The notes under the pieces: generated by a model | Databases searched by the model: none | What the model saw: only the letters and a program-made list of their open reading frames with translations | Told to the model about the DNA's origin: nothing | Shown here: one piece after another, positions 21,256 through 32,646 of the stretch | Layout: each line of letters begins with the position of its first letter | Numbering within the stretch: the stretch's first letter is position 1 | Program-made: the position numbers and the translations under genes | From: Pachyseris speciosa | Taxonomy: Eukaryota; Cnidaria; Anthozoa; Scleractinia; Pachyseridae | NCBI GenBank assembly: GCA_016490735.1 | Contig: JAEMWC010000038.1 | Span: forward strand, 995,001 to 1,059,000 | Reading direction: 5' to 3' | Length of the DNA stretch: 64,000 nt

Positions 21256-21948
21256 AAAACATGTAACAAATAATCGACAACAATAACAATATGCAACTAA
21301 TTCGTTACGAATTTTACTTCCTTAAAGATAAGTTGAGTCGATATTAATCTACTTGTTATTTCCAGCTTATTGTACTTTTGATTTAATTACGTTTCTTTCT
21401 TATTATGTTTGTTTATTTTTCTCTGATGGCGACTTTCCTCAAAGTTATGGTGGCTTAGATAATAACGGGGTGCTGTGGGGCTTTAACAAAAGCTGATAAC
21501 AATCGCTTAGCAATGATTTGCACACCTTAGCAAAATTAATCCTGAGACATTTCAACCGACGTACATGTAGTCATCCCTCTCATGTTCGATGGATATGTGT
21601 CCATTTCAGTGGAATGCTGTGTAATAAAAAGACAATATTATCATTGGTATTTTAAAGAAACACTAAGTGTTCAGATAAAGAGAAATTGGCATACCTTTTT
21701 TTTCCATATTAAAATAGTTGTAAAGTACATTACATTTGCTGTTGATTTTTTATCTCGCTCAGGCCAGTGACCCTAACTCTTTATATCTCGTGTGAGACAC
21801 ACTCTTTCAGTTTTTAAAAACTGGGTAGTGTAGCAGTTGCAGGGAGTTCTCTCTGTCAAACATAGATAGGTGGACACATGTACTAAGGGAAGATATCGGT
21901 AGGCATATCAGGTATTATATTTTTGGCTCAGATCATTTCATCAGGTTT
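21256..21948. other. No feature seen before the OTU gene
   Basis: AT-rich, non-repetitive sequence. It may contain 5' exons or the promoter of the OTU-domain gene, but I found no frame with matching phase-1 splice sites. Confidence 0.4.
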
Positions 21949-21979
21949 ATGGCTGATTTATTTCTAACGATTTCAATAG

Positions 21980-22045
21980 TAGAAGACGAGGAAGAAGCTG
22001 AAGAAGATGAAGATGAAGACGATGAGGAATATGACAGCAATGAGG
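21980..22045 (+). CDS. OTU-domain protein: acidic exon
   Basis: A 66-nt exon from acceptor TTTCAATAG to donor GAGG|GTAATT, phase 1 at both ends. It encodes almost only acidic residues: EDEEEAEEDEDEDDEEYDSN. Such acidic linkers often act as flexible or charge-interaction segments; the function here is unknown. The next exon starts with DEDDQE, so the acidic tract spans the splice. Alternatively, translation could begin at ATG 21949, reading MADLFLTISIVEDEEE and continuing into the acidic tract. Confidence 0.6.
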
Positions 22046-22265
22046 GTAATTATTCAATATGAAATGATTATCAGAATGAAGACGCCGACAAGTTCAGTTC
22101 AGTCTATTTAACAGACCGGGATTTCAATCGATATCGCAAGTGCCTTTTTTTTTTTGTCAGTCTTTCATTCATTCATCCATCCATCCATCCATCCATCTTT
22201 CCAATCGATCCTGCGTTCATTCATTTATATTTATCTTTGGTTACTCTTTCCATATCTTTTGTTAG

Positions 22266-22325
22266 ATGAAGACGATCAGGAAATGATTGAGATACAATTT
22301 CTCTTATTCCCTCCCGGGAAGCAAG
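22266..22325 (+). CDS. OTU-domain protein: middle exon
   Basis: A 60-nt exon, phase 1 to phase 1, between acceptor CTTTTGTTAG and donor GCAAG|GTGCTT. Joined to the preceding exon it continues the acidic stretch (DEDDQEM) and then IEIQFLLFPPGKQ before the OTU exon. It supports the model because lengths and phases of all three exons agree. The donor (GTGCTT) is weak. Nothing in its sequence identifies a domain. Confidence 0.55.
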
Positions 22326-22746
22326 GTGCTTTGCATTTTATTTTATTATATTTTATTTTTGTTTTTGATTTTTAAATAGTCATCTCTTGGTATTCAAATA
22401 AACTTTAAACCCAAACTCACAAGCAGTTGCAGTAATTTTCATATTTTGTTTGATTTGTTATGGGTTTGTTGGTCTTGATTACATGTTGGTACATTTTAGT
22501 GACCTTCTAAGATGGATAATCATTGGTGACCGCCAATTGGAACTCATAACGTAATTACTAACACATATAGTCATATCATAGGAAAAGCTTTGGACATACT
22601 ATTCTACTGATACATTGGTACCTAAGTCGGTATCTCCTTTTCTAGTTAGCATTTTAACCGGCACTGTATGCTTTAACAGTAAAACTAACAAGGAGTAATA
22701 AAAGTTGATTTTAGTATTTATTTATTTACCTACATTTCTATGGCAG

Positions 22747-22997
22747 CTGGTAGAGTTTTGCGCGATCTTGAAAGAATGAGGAATGATGCAAGCAATATCA
22801 TCAGCGGGAGGAACCTCTTAGAAGATTTGGAAAAGATTGCCTCCGACAAAGGCTTCGAAATTGCTGACAATGAAGGGTCAGGCAATTGCATGTTTTATGC
22901 ATTGTCTGAGCAACTGGATGCTGTGAAAGGAATCCAAATGTCCCATGAAGCGCTGAGGCAATACTTAGTCCAATACCTCCGAGAGAACCCTGCACTG
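22747..22997 (+). CDS. OTU-domain (deubiquitinase-like) protein: catalytic-Cys exon
   Basis: OTU proteases remove ubiquitin using a Cys-His-Asp centre. The exon runs from acceptor TATGGCAG (phase 1) to donor CTG|GTAAGC (phase 0). It encodes a helical lead (AGRVLRDLERM, then NLLEDLEKIASDKGFEIADN) followed by EGSGNCMFYALSEQL and HEALRQYLVQYLRENPAL, the first third of an OTU fold with the nucleophile Cys in GNC. The aspartate that usually precedes GNC (DGNC) is Ser here, so catalysis may be altered. The exon with the C-terminal His motif is not seen in the following 2 kb; it may lie beyond a long intron or be lost. An ATG at 22740 is an alternative start. Confidence 0.78.
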
Positions 22998-23227
22998 GTA
23001 AGCTAGTGTTAATAAATCTGTTTCTCTGTTTGTGAATACCAAGTTAACAAGGCAGGAAAAACAATGACACAGTCGCCCCATCTGACAGATTATTCTTAGA
23101 AACAATGTGTTTTGTGTGATAGTTTATTCTCCAGCTTCACGGACAGTTTTAATAGCGGAGCACCGTCCCTATAGAAACCCGCGAATTGCTTTCTCATGGT
23201 AATCATGGCTAGCGGTATTGCTCACCC

Positions 23228-23296
<69 letters not shown>

Positions 23297-23640
23297 GTAA
23301 TGATAATAGGACTGAGTGGAGTACAGTTCAGGGAGTAATTGGCCAAGCGGAAATGGTAATCGGACAGCATAAATCGGATAGTTTGGACCTAAAGCAGCCA
23401 ATTAAGCTACAAATTAAGGCTGTTAAGAACCAATCGTATTCGAGCATTTTGTTATTGACACAATCATAATCATAATCATAAATCAATACTTGAGCCCAAC
23501 ATGGTGGCCATACTCCACCTGGCCAGCTAGTTTACAGAGTACATCTTTGATATTGAAAATCGATGTTATGATAAATTGACACCTGTCACAACAAGGCATA
23601 CGCTAACCAGTATCACGTGAACATATCGCGGGCTCATGTT
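22998..23640. other. OTU gene downstream stretch with microsatellite
   Basis: No further exon is recognised. It contains the (TAA)n tract at 23228-23296 and a CATAAT/CATAAA short run near 23462-23483. Confidence 0.4.
23228..23296. repeat. (TAA)n microsatellite
   Basis: About 23 uninterrupted TAA units. Confidence 0.97.
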
Positions 23641-24209
23641 TATCGTTCATCGAGGTCAGCTGTTTTTTAGTTGACCGCTGACCAAGTACTGACTTTCGAT
23701 TGGATCGGAGGCTCAAGCCAGTTTTGGGACACCCAAACCAAAATGAGGTTCAATTTTTCGCGCGCTTTCTGGCTCGAAATTTCACTTTCAGTTGGTTTCT
23801 TCGTTTTGAGCAAAACAATTTCATGTTTGTCCTTTAATCGTTTAAGAGGCATAAAAATCAAACACTTGTTAAAAGATACTCCGGAAGGTGAATTTTCAAG
23901 TGATAAATAGGAAGAGCGAAATAATTTTGCTCAGGAAAAGCTTCAGCTTTAGATCGATCGTGTGGTTGAAAACAAAATAATTCAACGCTTCAAGGGCTTT
24001 CACTTTACCGCGGCATCTTGCAGCTCACGAAGAAAGGTCACTTAAAACAGTTCACCGGCATTAAGGAACGAGTAGCTCAAACTCTGTGGAAGAAGTTCTT
24101 TTTTTGGACAAACCGTTTGCTATTTTTGTGTGGAAGCGTGTTTTTACTAAAGTGGATAAGCTTACGTATTTTGAAGTGGTAGACACCTCAAACACAGGAC
24201 AGTGAGGTG

Positions 24210-24339
24210 AATTAATAAATTGAAGCTAACATTTGGTTTAATCGTTGTTACTTTTGTTCAGGAATGAAACTTGTATTTTTCTCTCGACTAGAGATAAATA
24301 ACAATCATGTCTACTCGTTTTGGACGCAAAGAAGTAGTT
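24210..24339 (-). repeat. Dispersed repeat, inverted copy of 59159-59300
   Basis: The reverse complement begins TTTGCGTCCAAAACGAGT and continues through TCATTCCTGAACAAAAGTAA and ATTAAACCAAATGTTAG, as does the plus strand at 59159. Identity is about 80 percent by eye. The surrounding 23.6-24.7 kb looks like an old DNA-transposon relic without a coding frame. Confidence 0.65.
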
Positions 24340-24999
24340 GAATTGTTGGTTTGTTTTCTTAAGCTTGCGTTGTTTTGCTTACAAAGGAACGAGTGTTTTA
24401 CTTCGCTGGATGACTGTTTTTTGACCACGGTGCCTTAACAGCGTTTACGAAACTTTTTCCCTTATCTTATTAACACGAACGCTTTCCAAAATATTTTGTG
24501 TTTTTCCAAAATAGCATTTTCCGCAAGAAATGGGCTCATTATGGGTAAATTCGAACGGGATTCCGCAAAAAAACGCCTTTTTCTTGAATTCTCTTACAAT
24601 CGAGACATCATAGTCGTAATATTTAGCGAAATAACACGGAAGCAATGAGTTTTTGAGATCACAAGTTTATTGCAAAACTTACGGATACATAAATTGCTCC
24701 TATATTAAAACGCAAAAATATGAAGTACTTTGCGGACTGTTAAGTTTTCTGGATTTTATAAACAAAAAGGATGCCATTTTCACAGCCCTTACAAAAAAGT
24801 TCAGTATATGTATACATATTTGTCGGATGGCAGACATATAAACACCTAAATCTTCGATTTTATTCGAAATATTCATCAATGCACAGAAAAACCAATGTTT
24901 CAGAGGCATGTGAGCCACTGTTACAACAAAAACAGATCAAAAGGAGATTACACCACTTAACTCAGACACTATCTGGACACTGCATTTCAAAATTAGAAC

Positions 25000-25478
25000 C
25001 CATGCTGCAGAAATTCTGCGGCCTCTAATGACGCATGCTGCAGAAATTCTGCAGCCTCCAATGACCCACGCTGCAGAAATTCTGCAGCCTCCAATGACCC
25101 ATGCTGCAGAAATTCTGCAGCCTCCAATGATACATGCTGCAGAAATTCTGCGGCCTCCAATGACCCATGCTGCAGAAATTCTGCGGCCTCAAATGACCCA
25201 TGCTGCAGAAATTCTGCAGCCTCAAATGACCCATGCTGCAGAAATTCTGCGGCCTCCAATGACCCATGCTGCAGAAATTCTGCGGCCTCCAATGATCCAT
25301 GCTGCAGAAATTCTGCGGCCTCCAATGACCCATGCTGCAGAAATTCTGCGGCCTCAAATGACCCATGCTGCAGAAATTCTGCAGCCTCAAATGACCCATG
25401 CTACAGAAATTCTGCGGCCTCTAATGACCCATGCTGCAGAAATTCTGCGGCCTCTCATGACCAATGCTAAAGAAATTG
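25000..25478. repeat. 33-bp minisatellite, about 14.5 copies
   Basis: The unit contains the near-palindrome CTGCAGAAATTCTGCAG or CTGCAGAAATTCTGCGG followed by CCTCCAATGACCCATG. Because 33 is a multiple of 3, the array is open in several frames: 11-residue peptides such as MTHAAEILRPP repeat on one strand and EAAEFLQHGSL on the other. Variation is single-base and shared among neighbours. I do not call a protein, since there are no flanking coding signals and openness follows from the unit length. A related array lies inverted at 32647-33172. Confidence 0.96.
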
Positions 25479-27485
25479 CAATGTGTACTTAACTCCTAAC
25501 GGTCGTAAGATTTTCAGGAACATAAAAATATGATGCTCTACCATTTTCAAGGTTCTAAGGTCAAATTGACAAAACTGTGAACAACAGAAACATTAATAAT
25601 TTATGAAATGTGCATTGTTTCATGAGGGGAAACCAATCAGGTGCAAGATAATAAACTAAAAGCCACAACAGCCATTATCCTTGTTTTCTATTTTCTTGTG
25701 GTTTAATATTGCATGTGATTGTTCACAACACAGCATTCCAAACATACAGTATTTTGGTATTCATGTTTTTTGTCAGTTTCACATAATAACCTTTGAAGAA
25801 GGCAAAGGAGCAACACTTTCATTGAGGACTCCAGCAGGGTAATTCCAAAGTGATGCATATCATAATGAATACATGTATTTCTCCAGGCTCTATTCTTGCA
25901 TGTTTTTCTGTTGGCTCTTCACACTGGTGGCCTCTTTTTCTGCATCTTTGACTGGAGGAATAACCAAGGCAGTCACCAACTTTTCAGGATCCCTTTTTGT
26001 ACAGGCCTACAAAGCAAAATTGAATGCTAAACATCACCAACAAAATTTGAACTCATTGAACTACAGTGGATACCGCTTATTGGAGTATACATGTGGTTCA
26101 TGTAGGGAAGAGGGTTTGGACTAATAAGAAAGTCGTATGAACCCATGATCCTATTTTAAAACAATAAGTGCTTAAAAAGCTTGTGTGTCTACTGCCATAA
26201 TCTTATCTTTTATTTTCTGGGTGAAAAGAAATATATGGTTGGACATTGGAATAATATTGTAATATCACTTTGAACCAAGTGTGAGCACAGGTACATGTAG
26301 CTATGTATAAAATTGAGGATTGTCAAAAACGCCCGGCAACCGGTGATACTTTGACAGTTGCCCACTACAATTCTTTGGTAGAAACAAAAGTGAAGGGAAA
26401 AATAGGGCGTTTTTAACTTTCAAAACCAAGAATTGAGTGCTTCGCATTTTGGAATTGTGTATAAGAAAAGAAAACACAAAAAAAAAAAAAGCATCCAAAT
26501 TATTGTTGCAAAATGATTACATGTTGTTTATTTTTGTTCCCTGTGCACTTGCTTGAGATTGATGTACAGTGTAGATAAAAATGTTATTGCTGAGGAAGTT
26601 AGTAAAGAAACTTTATTATTCCTTGATGTCAAAAGAATGATTTTAAACAAACACTTTATAACCTGGTTATGCGGCTTCTATGCTTAGTCTCAGAGCCGGT
26701 CTGCACCATATGCTTATTTGGATTATTTGTTTTCGCTGATTCTATGATTTAGGATCAAACTGAATATTTCATATAAACTAGATTGGAAAAGAACATTGAA
26801 CTGGCTCTTTGAGTCATTTGCCCTTACAATCCACCATAATTCATTTCAGAGTGATAGAGTCCTGAGTGACTTAATACAAATGGCAAACTTTTAATGCAAT
26901 CTAGCCATATGAGGTGGCAATATATTTATAAATCCCTCTTGAAATTGGTTCTTTTGTGATGTATTGGCATGATGTGCACATGGCTGAAATTTGATTTTTG
27001 GGTGTCCTACGACAGCTATTGTTAGGTAAGGATTTACAACCCAATGACTAAGTGGCGTCGCCTCTTCGAGGCAGTAGCCACAAAAATGAAATGAGGGCCT
27101 ACAAATAGATTGTAATGGGTCACATTTAACTTTGCTACTTTCATGCTCCTAGACAGGAAGTCAAAGTTTGCCATACAATGAAGAGTAGAGAAGAAAGACA
27201 GCATTTTTTCAATTCTTTTGTGTTACTGAATGCTAGATGGTTGGTATATTTAGTCATCTTCACTGAATTTTAATTCAATCCATTCTATTTTATATAAAAC
27301 TAATGCCTGCCATGAATACATGTAAATCAATGCAAGCTTTTGACATCATTTTTTTGTATTCTAATTTATTGCATGTAACTGACACGTGCAGTGAGTCTAA
27401 ATCTTTGCACATGCCCTTGATCATGCAATGTTTGATTGTGAATATATGAATATCATATATTTGAACTGCAGATTAAAGAATTAAC
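25479..27485. other. Unassigned AT-rich DNA
   Basis: I see no repeat family, tRNA-like unit or coding exon with splice support. An 83-codon frame at 25873-26124 has low-complexity, hydrophobic start residues and no recognisable domain. Confidence 0.4.
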
Positions 27486-27803
27486 ATGTGAGTGATCATC
27501 ACAATTCTACTCAGGCAATAGTGAAAATGAAGCTTGACAGAAATTCAGGCTTGTATGCGAGTTGAAACCATGACCTCTGCAATACCAGTGCAGTACTCTA
27601 CCAACTGAGTTAACAAGCTAACTGGGAGCAGGGTTGTTAGCTCAGTTGGTAGAGCACTGCGCAAGTATCGCAGAGGTCAAGGGTTCAACTACCCTGGGTG
27701 CCAGAGGTTATTTTCTTTTTGTTTCCGTATAAGCCTGAATTTCTTCAGGCTATATTTTCACTACTGCCTAAGTAGCGTTTTTAACTTCAATGATCACTCA
27801 CAT
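27486..27803. mobile_element. Foldback SINE pair with 14-bp inverted ends
   Basis: ATGTGAGTGATCAT at 27486-27499 is inverted at 27790-27803. Inside, the left half is a minus-strand and the right half a plus-strand tRNA-derived unit: the right one has A-box TTAGCTCAGTTGGTAGAG at about 27638-27655 and B-box AGGGTTCAACTACCC, then a tail AGCCTGAATTTCTTCAGGCT. The organisation matches the element at 9785-10015. Confidence 0.8.
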
Positions 27804-27851
27804 CTTCAGTGTATTTATTAATTACAAAAAGGTCAATCAGTGGAATGCCCA

Positions 27852-28032
27852 TCAAACCTTTCGTCGACATAGATTTGAAACTACTAAGAGATTGCAGTCC
27901 TCAATCAATGACTGATAAAGGAAATCCTGACAAAATAAATGTACTAGTCTAGATGAACATCCACTTGGATAACAGTAGCCAAATTCTAATAACACATCAG
28001 ATAAGCTGAATTCCTTGAACTCCCTTTCCAAC
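27852..28032 (-). CDS. Candidate last exon of an unidentified gene
   Basis: On the minus strand a pyrimidine-bearing acceptor (TCATTCCAATTGCTAATCAG) precedes a 60-codon frame that ends at a natural TGA (27854-27852). The peptide has mixed, protein-like composition: EREFKEFSLSDVLLEFGYCY, PSGCSSRLVHLFCQDFLYQ and LIEDCNLLVVSNLCRRKV, with four Cys and a basic C-terminus. It is helix-rich at the start and hydrophobic in the middle. I do not recognise the family. Upstream exons would lie at higher coordinates, but none was identified. The frame also extends 11 codons past the acceptor to an ATG. Evidence is composition, splice site and stop only. Confidence 0.4.
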
Positions 28033-28720
28033 TGATTAGCAATTGGAATGAGACAGGAATTATGCAAAAATTAGGTGTTCTGCCATCGAGCACGAGCAAG
28101 ATAAAACTCCATACTTTTGCCTGCTTATATTTAAATATTTGCTGCCTTTTTTAGTCTCGTGTATTCACAGAAACATAATTTTAAATGTTTCGCCAACGCG
28201 ATTGTAGAAACAAAGCTTTTATGGGACGTTAAAAAAGCTTCGTAATGATGCGGCCTTTAACCATGCTGTCAAGTCACAAAATGGGGCGCTCATTTCAAGT
28301 CGTTACATGTATGTTTGGAGTACAGGGTTTGAAACGAACAAAGTCACACACCTCAAAAACGAAACTATGCCTATTAGGAACCTTACGGGTACTCACCAAT
28401 GCAAATACTCCCAATACTACTCCTTCGAACTTGACCGGTCCTCTTGCTCACTGGATCAGTTCCCTAAAGGGAGCACGCATCTGTTGATTGACATCGAGAT
28501 AATCTTTTACCACGATCGGAGTAACTGCAGAATATCTGGTAACTGGACCTAACTGGACCGGTAACTTGATAACTGGACCTCGATTCCCCAATCAACAACA
28601 ACGTATTCGTAGTTCTGTTTAGAAACTTGTGGCAAATTATACTCTACAGTCGATATGTCCGCGCCGAAAAATGAAATGAAATGTCTCACCAAGAGCGCGT
28701 CGGTATCTGGCGGAGCTTTG

Positions 28721-28812
28721 GGTTGTTTACCATTTAGAAAAAAATTCCGGAAATTTCGGTTGGGAATTTTCGTTCGGAAGGAATGGTACGTTTTGATGAC
28801 AGTTGACACTTC
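28721..28812. mobile_element. Fragment of the GGTTGTTTACC MITE family
   Basis: GGTTGTTTACCATTTAG and AAAATTCCGGAAATTTCGGT match the left end of the intact element at 55494-55837. The right end is missing. Confidence 0.65.
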
Positions 28813-30387
28813 TATAGGCGGTTAGCTTCAAAGATGAAAAGGCGCCAACTGCACTTCCGAACCAACGCGGCTTCTCTGAGATTGGCTGCCATTTCAAAGT
28901 GTGAAATTTTTTGTTCGTTACGCAGTTTCAAAAACATGAAGCTTATGAAAGAGCCACAGTCAACTCAACAGGGCTTAGTTGTGGCCTCCGACATATTTCT
29001 CCAACCAAGGCATACAGTTTCAACAGGACAAGATTTTTTATCCGTAAACTGCTTTGTGGCAGGCGTCATTCTTGTTTCCACAGAAAGCAGAAAAGCTGGG
29101 AACGAGGTAACAGTTTAACCGCGTTACCGAGTCTGCGTGACCACGCTTGACATGGCGGCTCTGAGCAAAAGGTGATAGGAAAGTCCTCTGATTCTGCTGG
29201 AAATGAAACATCATTTATCTACAAAAAACTATTTTTTGAAACGTTCCCGAACTTTATTTCGTATCTACAAGCGCTTTGTTCGCCTTCAAGCTGTTGGGAG
29301 CTTCATTATTTGCGGTTTTGCTGGATCGCTGCCTACATCGTGGCATCGATGGAGGAAACGTCGAGGAAACGATAATTCAAGGATAATGGTTGCCCTCGTA
29401 TTTGAATCAATGGAACTCAACACAACATCAAAAAGGTGAACGTGAATAACATCGATGCAGTTAACGTTTAGGTCAGCACTATGAATCAACGTCATTGTGC
29501 TCTCGTGACAACGGTTGAATCAGTGGAAAAGAGCTTCAGCCCTTTTTCTTCCCAATTTACTCAAGCGACCTCTTGGAGCTAATGGAGAGAGATCCAACCT
29601 ACTCCAAAAGTGAGTGTCATATGACTAATGCTATAATAAGAATAAATTAAGAGTACCTCACAAATTTTTGTGTCTAGGTAAGCTGATAGCCATTCATTTG
29701 GCACCAAGCTAAGGCCTTGTAGTAGCGTGCATTTATTAGCAGCTACAGCTGTATTTGTGAGATATCCTTGTCACTCCAAGCCACATCCCACAAGCTTCAC
29801 AGTTTTAGTAGTTCCAATATGAAGTGAAGTGCTGCCCTGTACAGTCACCTTTGCCTATATCTAGTCAAGGCTGTGCTCTGGTGGCGCCCTAAGGCAACTA
29901 GCTAATGTTTGGGTGAACTCTGATGACAGCTAAAAATTATTTGTTGCCCAGCCGGGCACTCCTGTAAGTCCAGTGTGCAACACAACAGGCCAAAGTTCTT
30001 CTAACACACTGGCATTGGTTTATTGTGTTAATGAAGTATGGCAGAAAAAAATTCGTTCTACAAACATTTGCACATTCGATAAGATTCATAGCTGTTGGAA
30101 AAATTTGTTGAAGTTTCGATGATTTTAGAACATATAGCACAATCTTCTCTTACACGTTTATACAAACTGTGCAAGTCGCACAAATCCGCGCAGGCTGGCA
30201 TCTCTTCGCATTGATCTTGCCATAAACTTTGTTATGCAAATTTAGTTTGAAGTTTGTTACAATTTGAATTTATTCACTTTGCATTTGCTATGTTTACAAA
30301 AATGTAAACAAGGCCATCATATATCCATCCAATATCATAATAGCATGATCAGAATTACTGAAAGTACCAGTATTCATCAGTGCAGAA

Positions 30388-30640
30388 CCTCTTGCTGGGC
30401 AGGTTACATGTATAATAAATTCTGTTTGGTCGCCTTGCTCAAGTATTTACTTGCTTCATTCGTCTCGACCGTTGAAGCAGTTCGCCTTCACATGGTCCAT
30501 TCACCTTGTTGGGCAAGTAATAATTCAGTTTGTTTGCCTTGGTGTGCAATTTACTCGATTCATTAGCTTTGTTGGGCAAATAATAATTCAATTTGTTTGC
30601 CTTGGTGGCAATTTACTAGATTCATTTGTCTCGTCACCCA
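30388..30640. repeat. Short 63-bp tandem repeat, about two copies plus a diverged one
   Basis: TTGTTGGGCAAGTAATAATT at 30506 and TTGTTGGGCAAATAATAATT at 30569 are 63 bp apart and share the downstream GTTTGCCTTGGTG and CAATTTACT. A diverged unit (CTTGCTGGGCAGG) lies at about 30391. Confidence 0.7.
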
Positions 30641-32098
30641 GGGAGACTTTGTATATTAGGGGCCTGGGAACTGCTAACAAACAATGACACAGCAAAATAG
30701 ATAACTTCAAGATCGAGATTCAGGACAGGATTAGAAAGCTATCCTGTGCAGGCAGCAATTAAGATTGCTTGCATAATTAATTATGGGTCAAGGGCATCAG
30801 CCAAGTCAATGTCATGTCCAGGTTACATCACAGCAAAACAATGGACCCTTAACCCAAACAATCAAGTTACACAATATAGAACTGACACAATAGAATGCCA
30901 TAGAATTAACTTGCCATGTTAAGAAATGTTGTATCCACATATCCACATCTCCACCCAGGATGCAAGACTAACTTTTCAGCTTACTAGCCATGTGGCTAAG
31001 TGACAGGTTTGATTCACTAGCCAGACTTGTTTACCAGAAATTAATCCTGTCAAGCAGCTTCAGTTAGGTTTTTTTTTTCAACAACAGTACTGATGTGCAA
31101 CTTATTAGAACTAGGTATGTTTTACATTCATAAATTAAATTCTTTAAAATACCTTAAAGAGACAATATGGTTACAAATTTAACATAGCTACAGTGTATGG
31201 ACCAAACTAACTTTTGAATTGGATGTTAGCATGTTTCTTTACCCCAGTTAAGTCCAAAATTCTTACATCAGGCACACAACAGTCTCTAAACACAGCAGTT
31301 TAAATAAAAAAAACAATACATGTACTGTTACAAATGCAAAATGTGATCTGGGTTTTAAGGGGCTTCAAATAAAATAACTCACTAGAACAGAGACATTACT
31401 GGCATGCAACGTTTTGCAGACATTTTATTGGAACTGTGCAATTTCATGTGCCAAATTAAAAAGAAAAACTACAATTTTTCTACTTGTCAGTGGTTGCTAA
31501 GCTTAGCATCTGCATTTGTGTTGTTTGCCTATTTTTGAGCTGTACTGTAAGTGTTTCTACAGTGGAGACACCAAGTGTTAACATGAAGTCACACAAGATC
31601 CTGTTAAGACAAGAATTACCTCTTTCATGGCAGGCTGTTTGGACAGGGAAAATGAGGCAAATCTCAATGACCAGCAGTAAATTAGGGAAATGTAAATTGT
31701 TTGTTCACTTGCACAACTCAATTTCCCTTTGTGATACATTTGAAAACAATTGTCATTTGGTTTCCCTCTGGTCCTCTGGTGCTTGGAAGTTTTTACTAGT
31801 CTGTGGCTAGTTTGCTACCATTAGTCTCTAGCCCTGTCCACCACTCTCCTTTCATCTATGAAAGTAGAATTAATACCATGTACTCCTGACAACAGAGCAT
31901 CCCCAAGCAATTTTTGAATTGTATCCTACACTTACATCAGCTTTTCCACTTAGTAATTCTCCCCACTCCTCACCCCTGCCTCTGAAAACAACTTGGAAAG
32001 AAATACATACTCAAGGGGCTTAATTATGGGATTTTCATTAATATTTCAGATAAACACTGGACAGTATAGAAACCCAGAGAAAGCAAGCACCATTCAAG

Positions 32099-32254
32099 AT
32101 GATAGATGATTTTCTTGCAACTCTGGAAGTTGGCAGCTTTGTGGCCTTGAATTTTGACAATTATGACAAGGAACCAGTCATTGGCAAAGTCCTTTCAATG
32201 GAGGAGAACCACTTCCAAGTGAATTATTGGAAGGGAACATACTTAGGCAAGTGA
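32099..32254 (+). CDS. Candidate first exon or short ORF, unidentified
   Basis: ATG at 32099 opens a 51-codon frame with strongly protein-like composition: MIDDFLATLEVGSFVALNFD, NYDKEPVIGKVL and ENHFQVNYWKGTYLGK. The pattern VGSFVAL...PVIGKVL...FQVNYWKG resembles a small beta-barrel such as SH3-like or Tudor-type folds, but this is inference from pattern only. It ends either at TGA 32252-32254 or at a weak donor CAA|GTGATC (32250/32251). The preceding TTTCAG (32044-32049) could be an acceptor for a 5'-UTR exon, because an in-frame TAA at 32051 excludes coding upstream. It lies 400 bp before the second minisatellite. Confidence 0.4.
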   Translation: MIDDFLATLEVGSFVALNFDNYDKEPVIGKVLSMEENHFQVNYWKGTYLGK

Positions 32255-32646
32255 TCTCCTCAGCATCTTCCACAAAGAAAAGCAGAGCCTCAGCCATGGA
32301 TGGAAAGGCTTCCTAAAACATGCAGTGTGTAGTTCTTTGGATCCCAGTAAAACTAAGTTGAACTTTTTTCAAATAATTTTATGTAACCCAGGGTAATTTA
32401 CAAACAAAACATTGTCATTGACTGAGGACTGTAAGACAAAGGAGTGGAACTGGTAATTTTGTAAAATTAATGTTCTTTTAAAAAATATTAATAATTAATA
32501 ATTTGAACTTGTGTGGGAAGGAATCTTAGATGATATTAATATTATTATATGTCTTCAAGTCATCCAAGAATTTGTGCATAATTTTTTGATAACAGAAAGT
32601 AACGTGTGGGACATCAAACATTTCTGAAAATTTCTGATCATTTAGG

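Larger units (their letters stand above)
28033..32050. other. Mostly unassigned DNA with small repeats
   Basis: Several short frames occur (28245-28552 plus, 28549-28809 minus, 28834-29439 plus), but none has supporting splice sites or recognisable domains. A MITE end at 28721-28812 and a short tandem at 30388-30640 are the only repeats I could define. Confidence 0.4.

Noticed and set aside
25028..25492. 154-codon repeat protein
   Set aside because: Openness is explained by the 33-bp unit; related frames are open on the other strand, and no start or splice context supports it.
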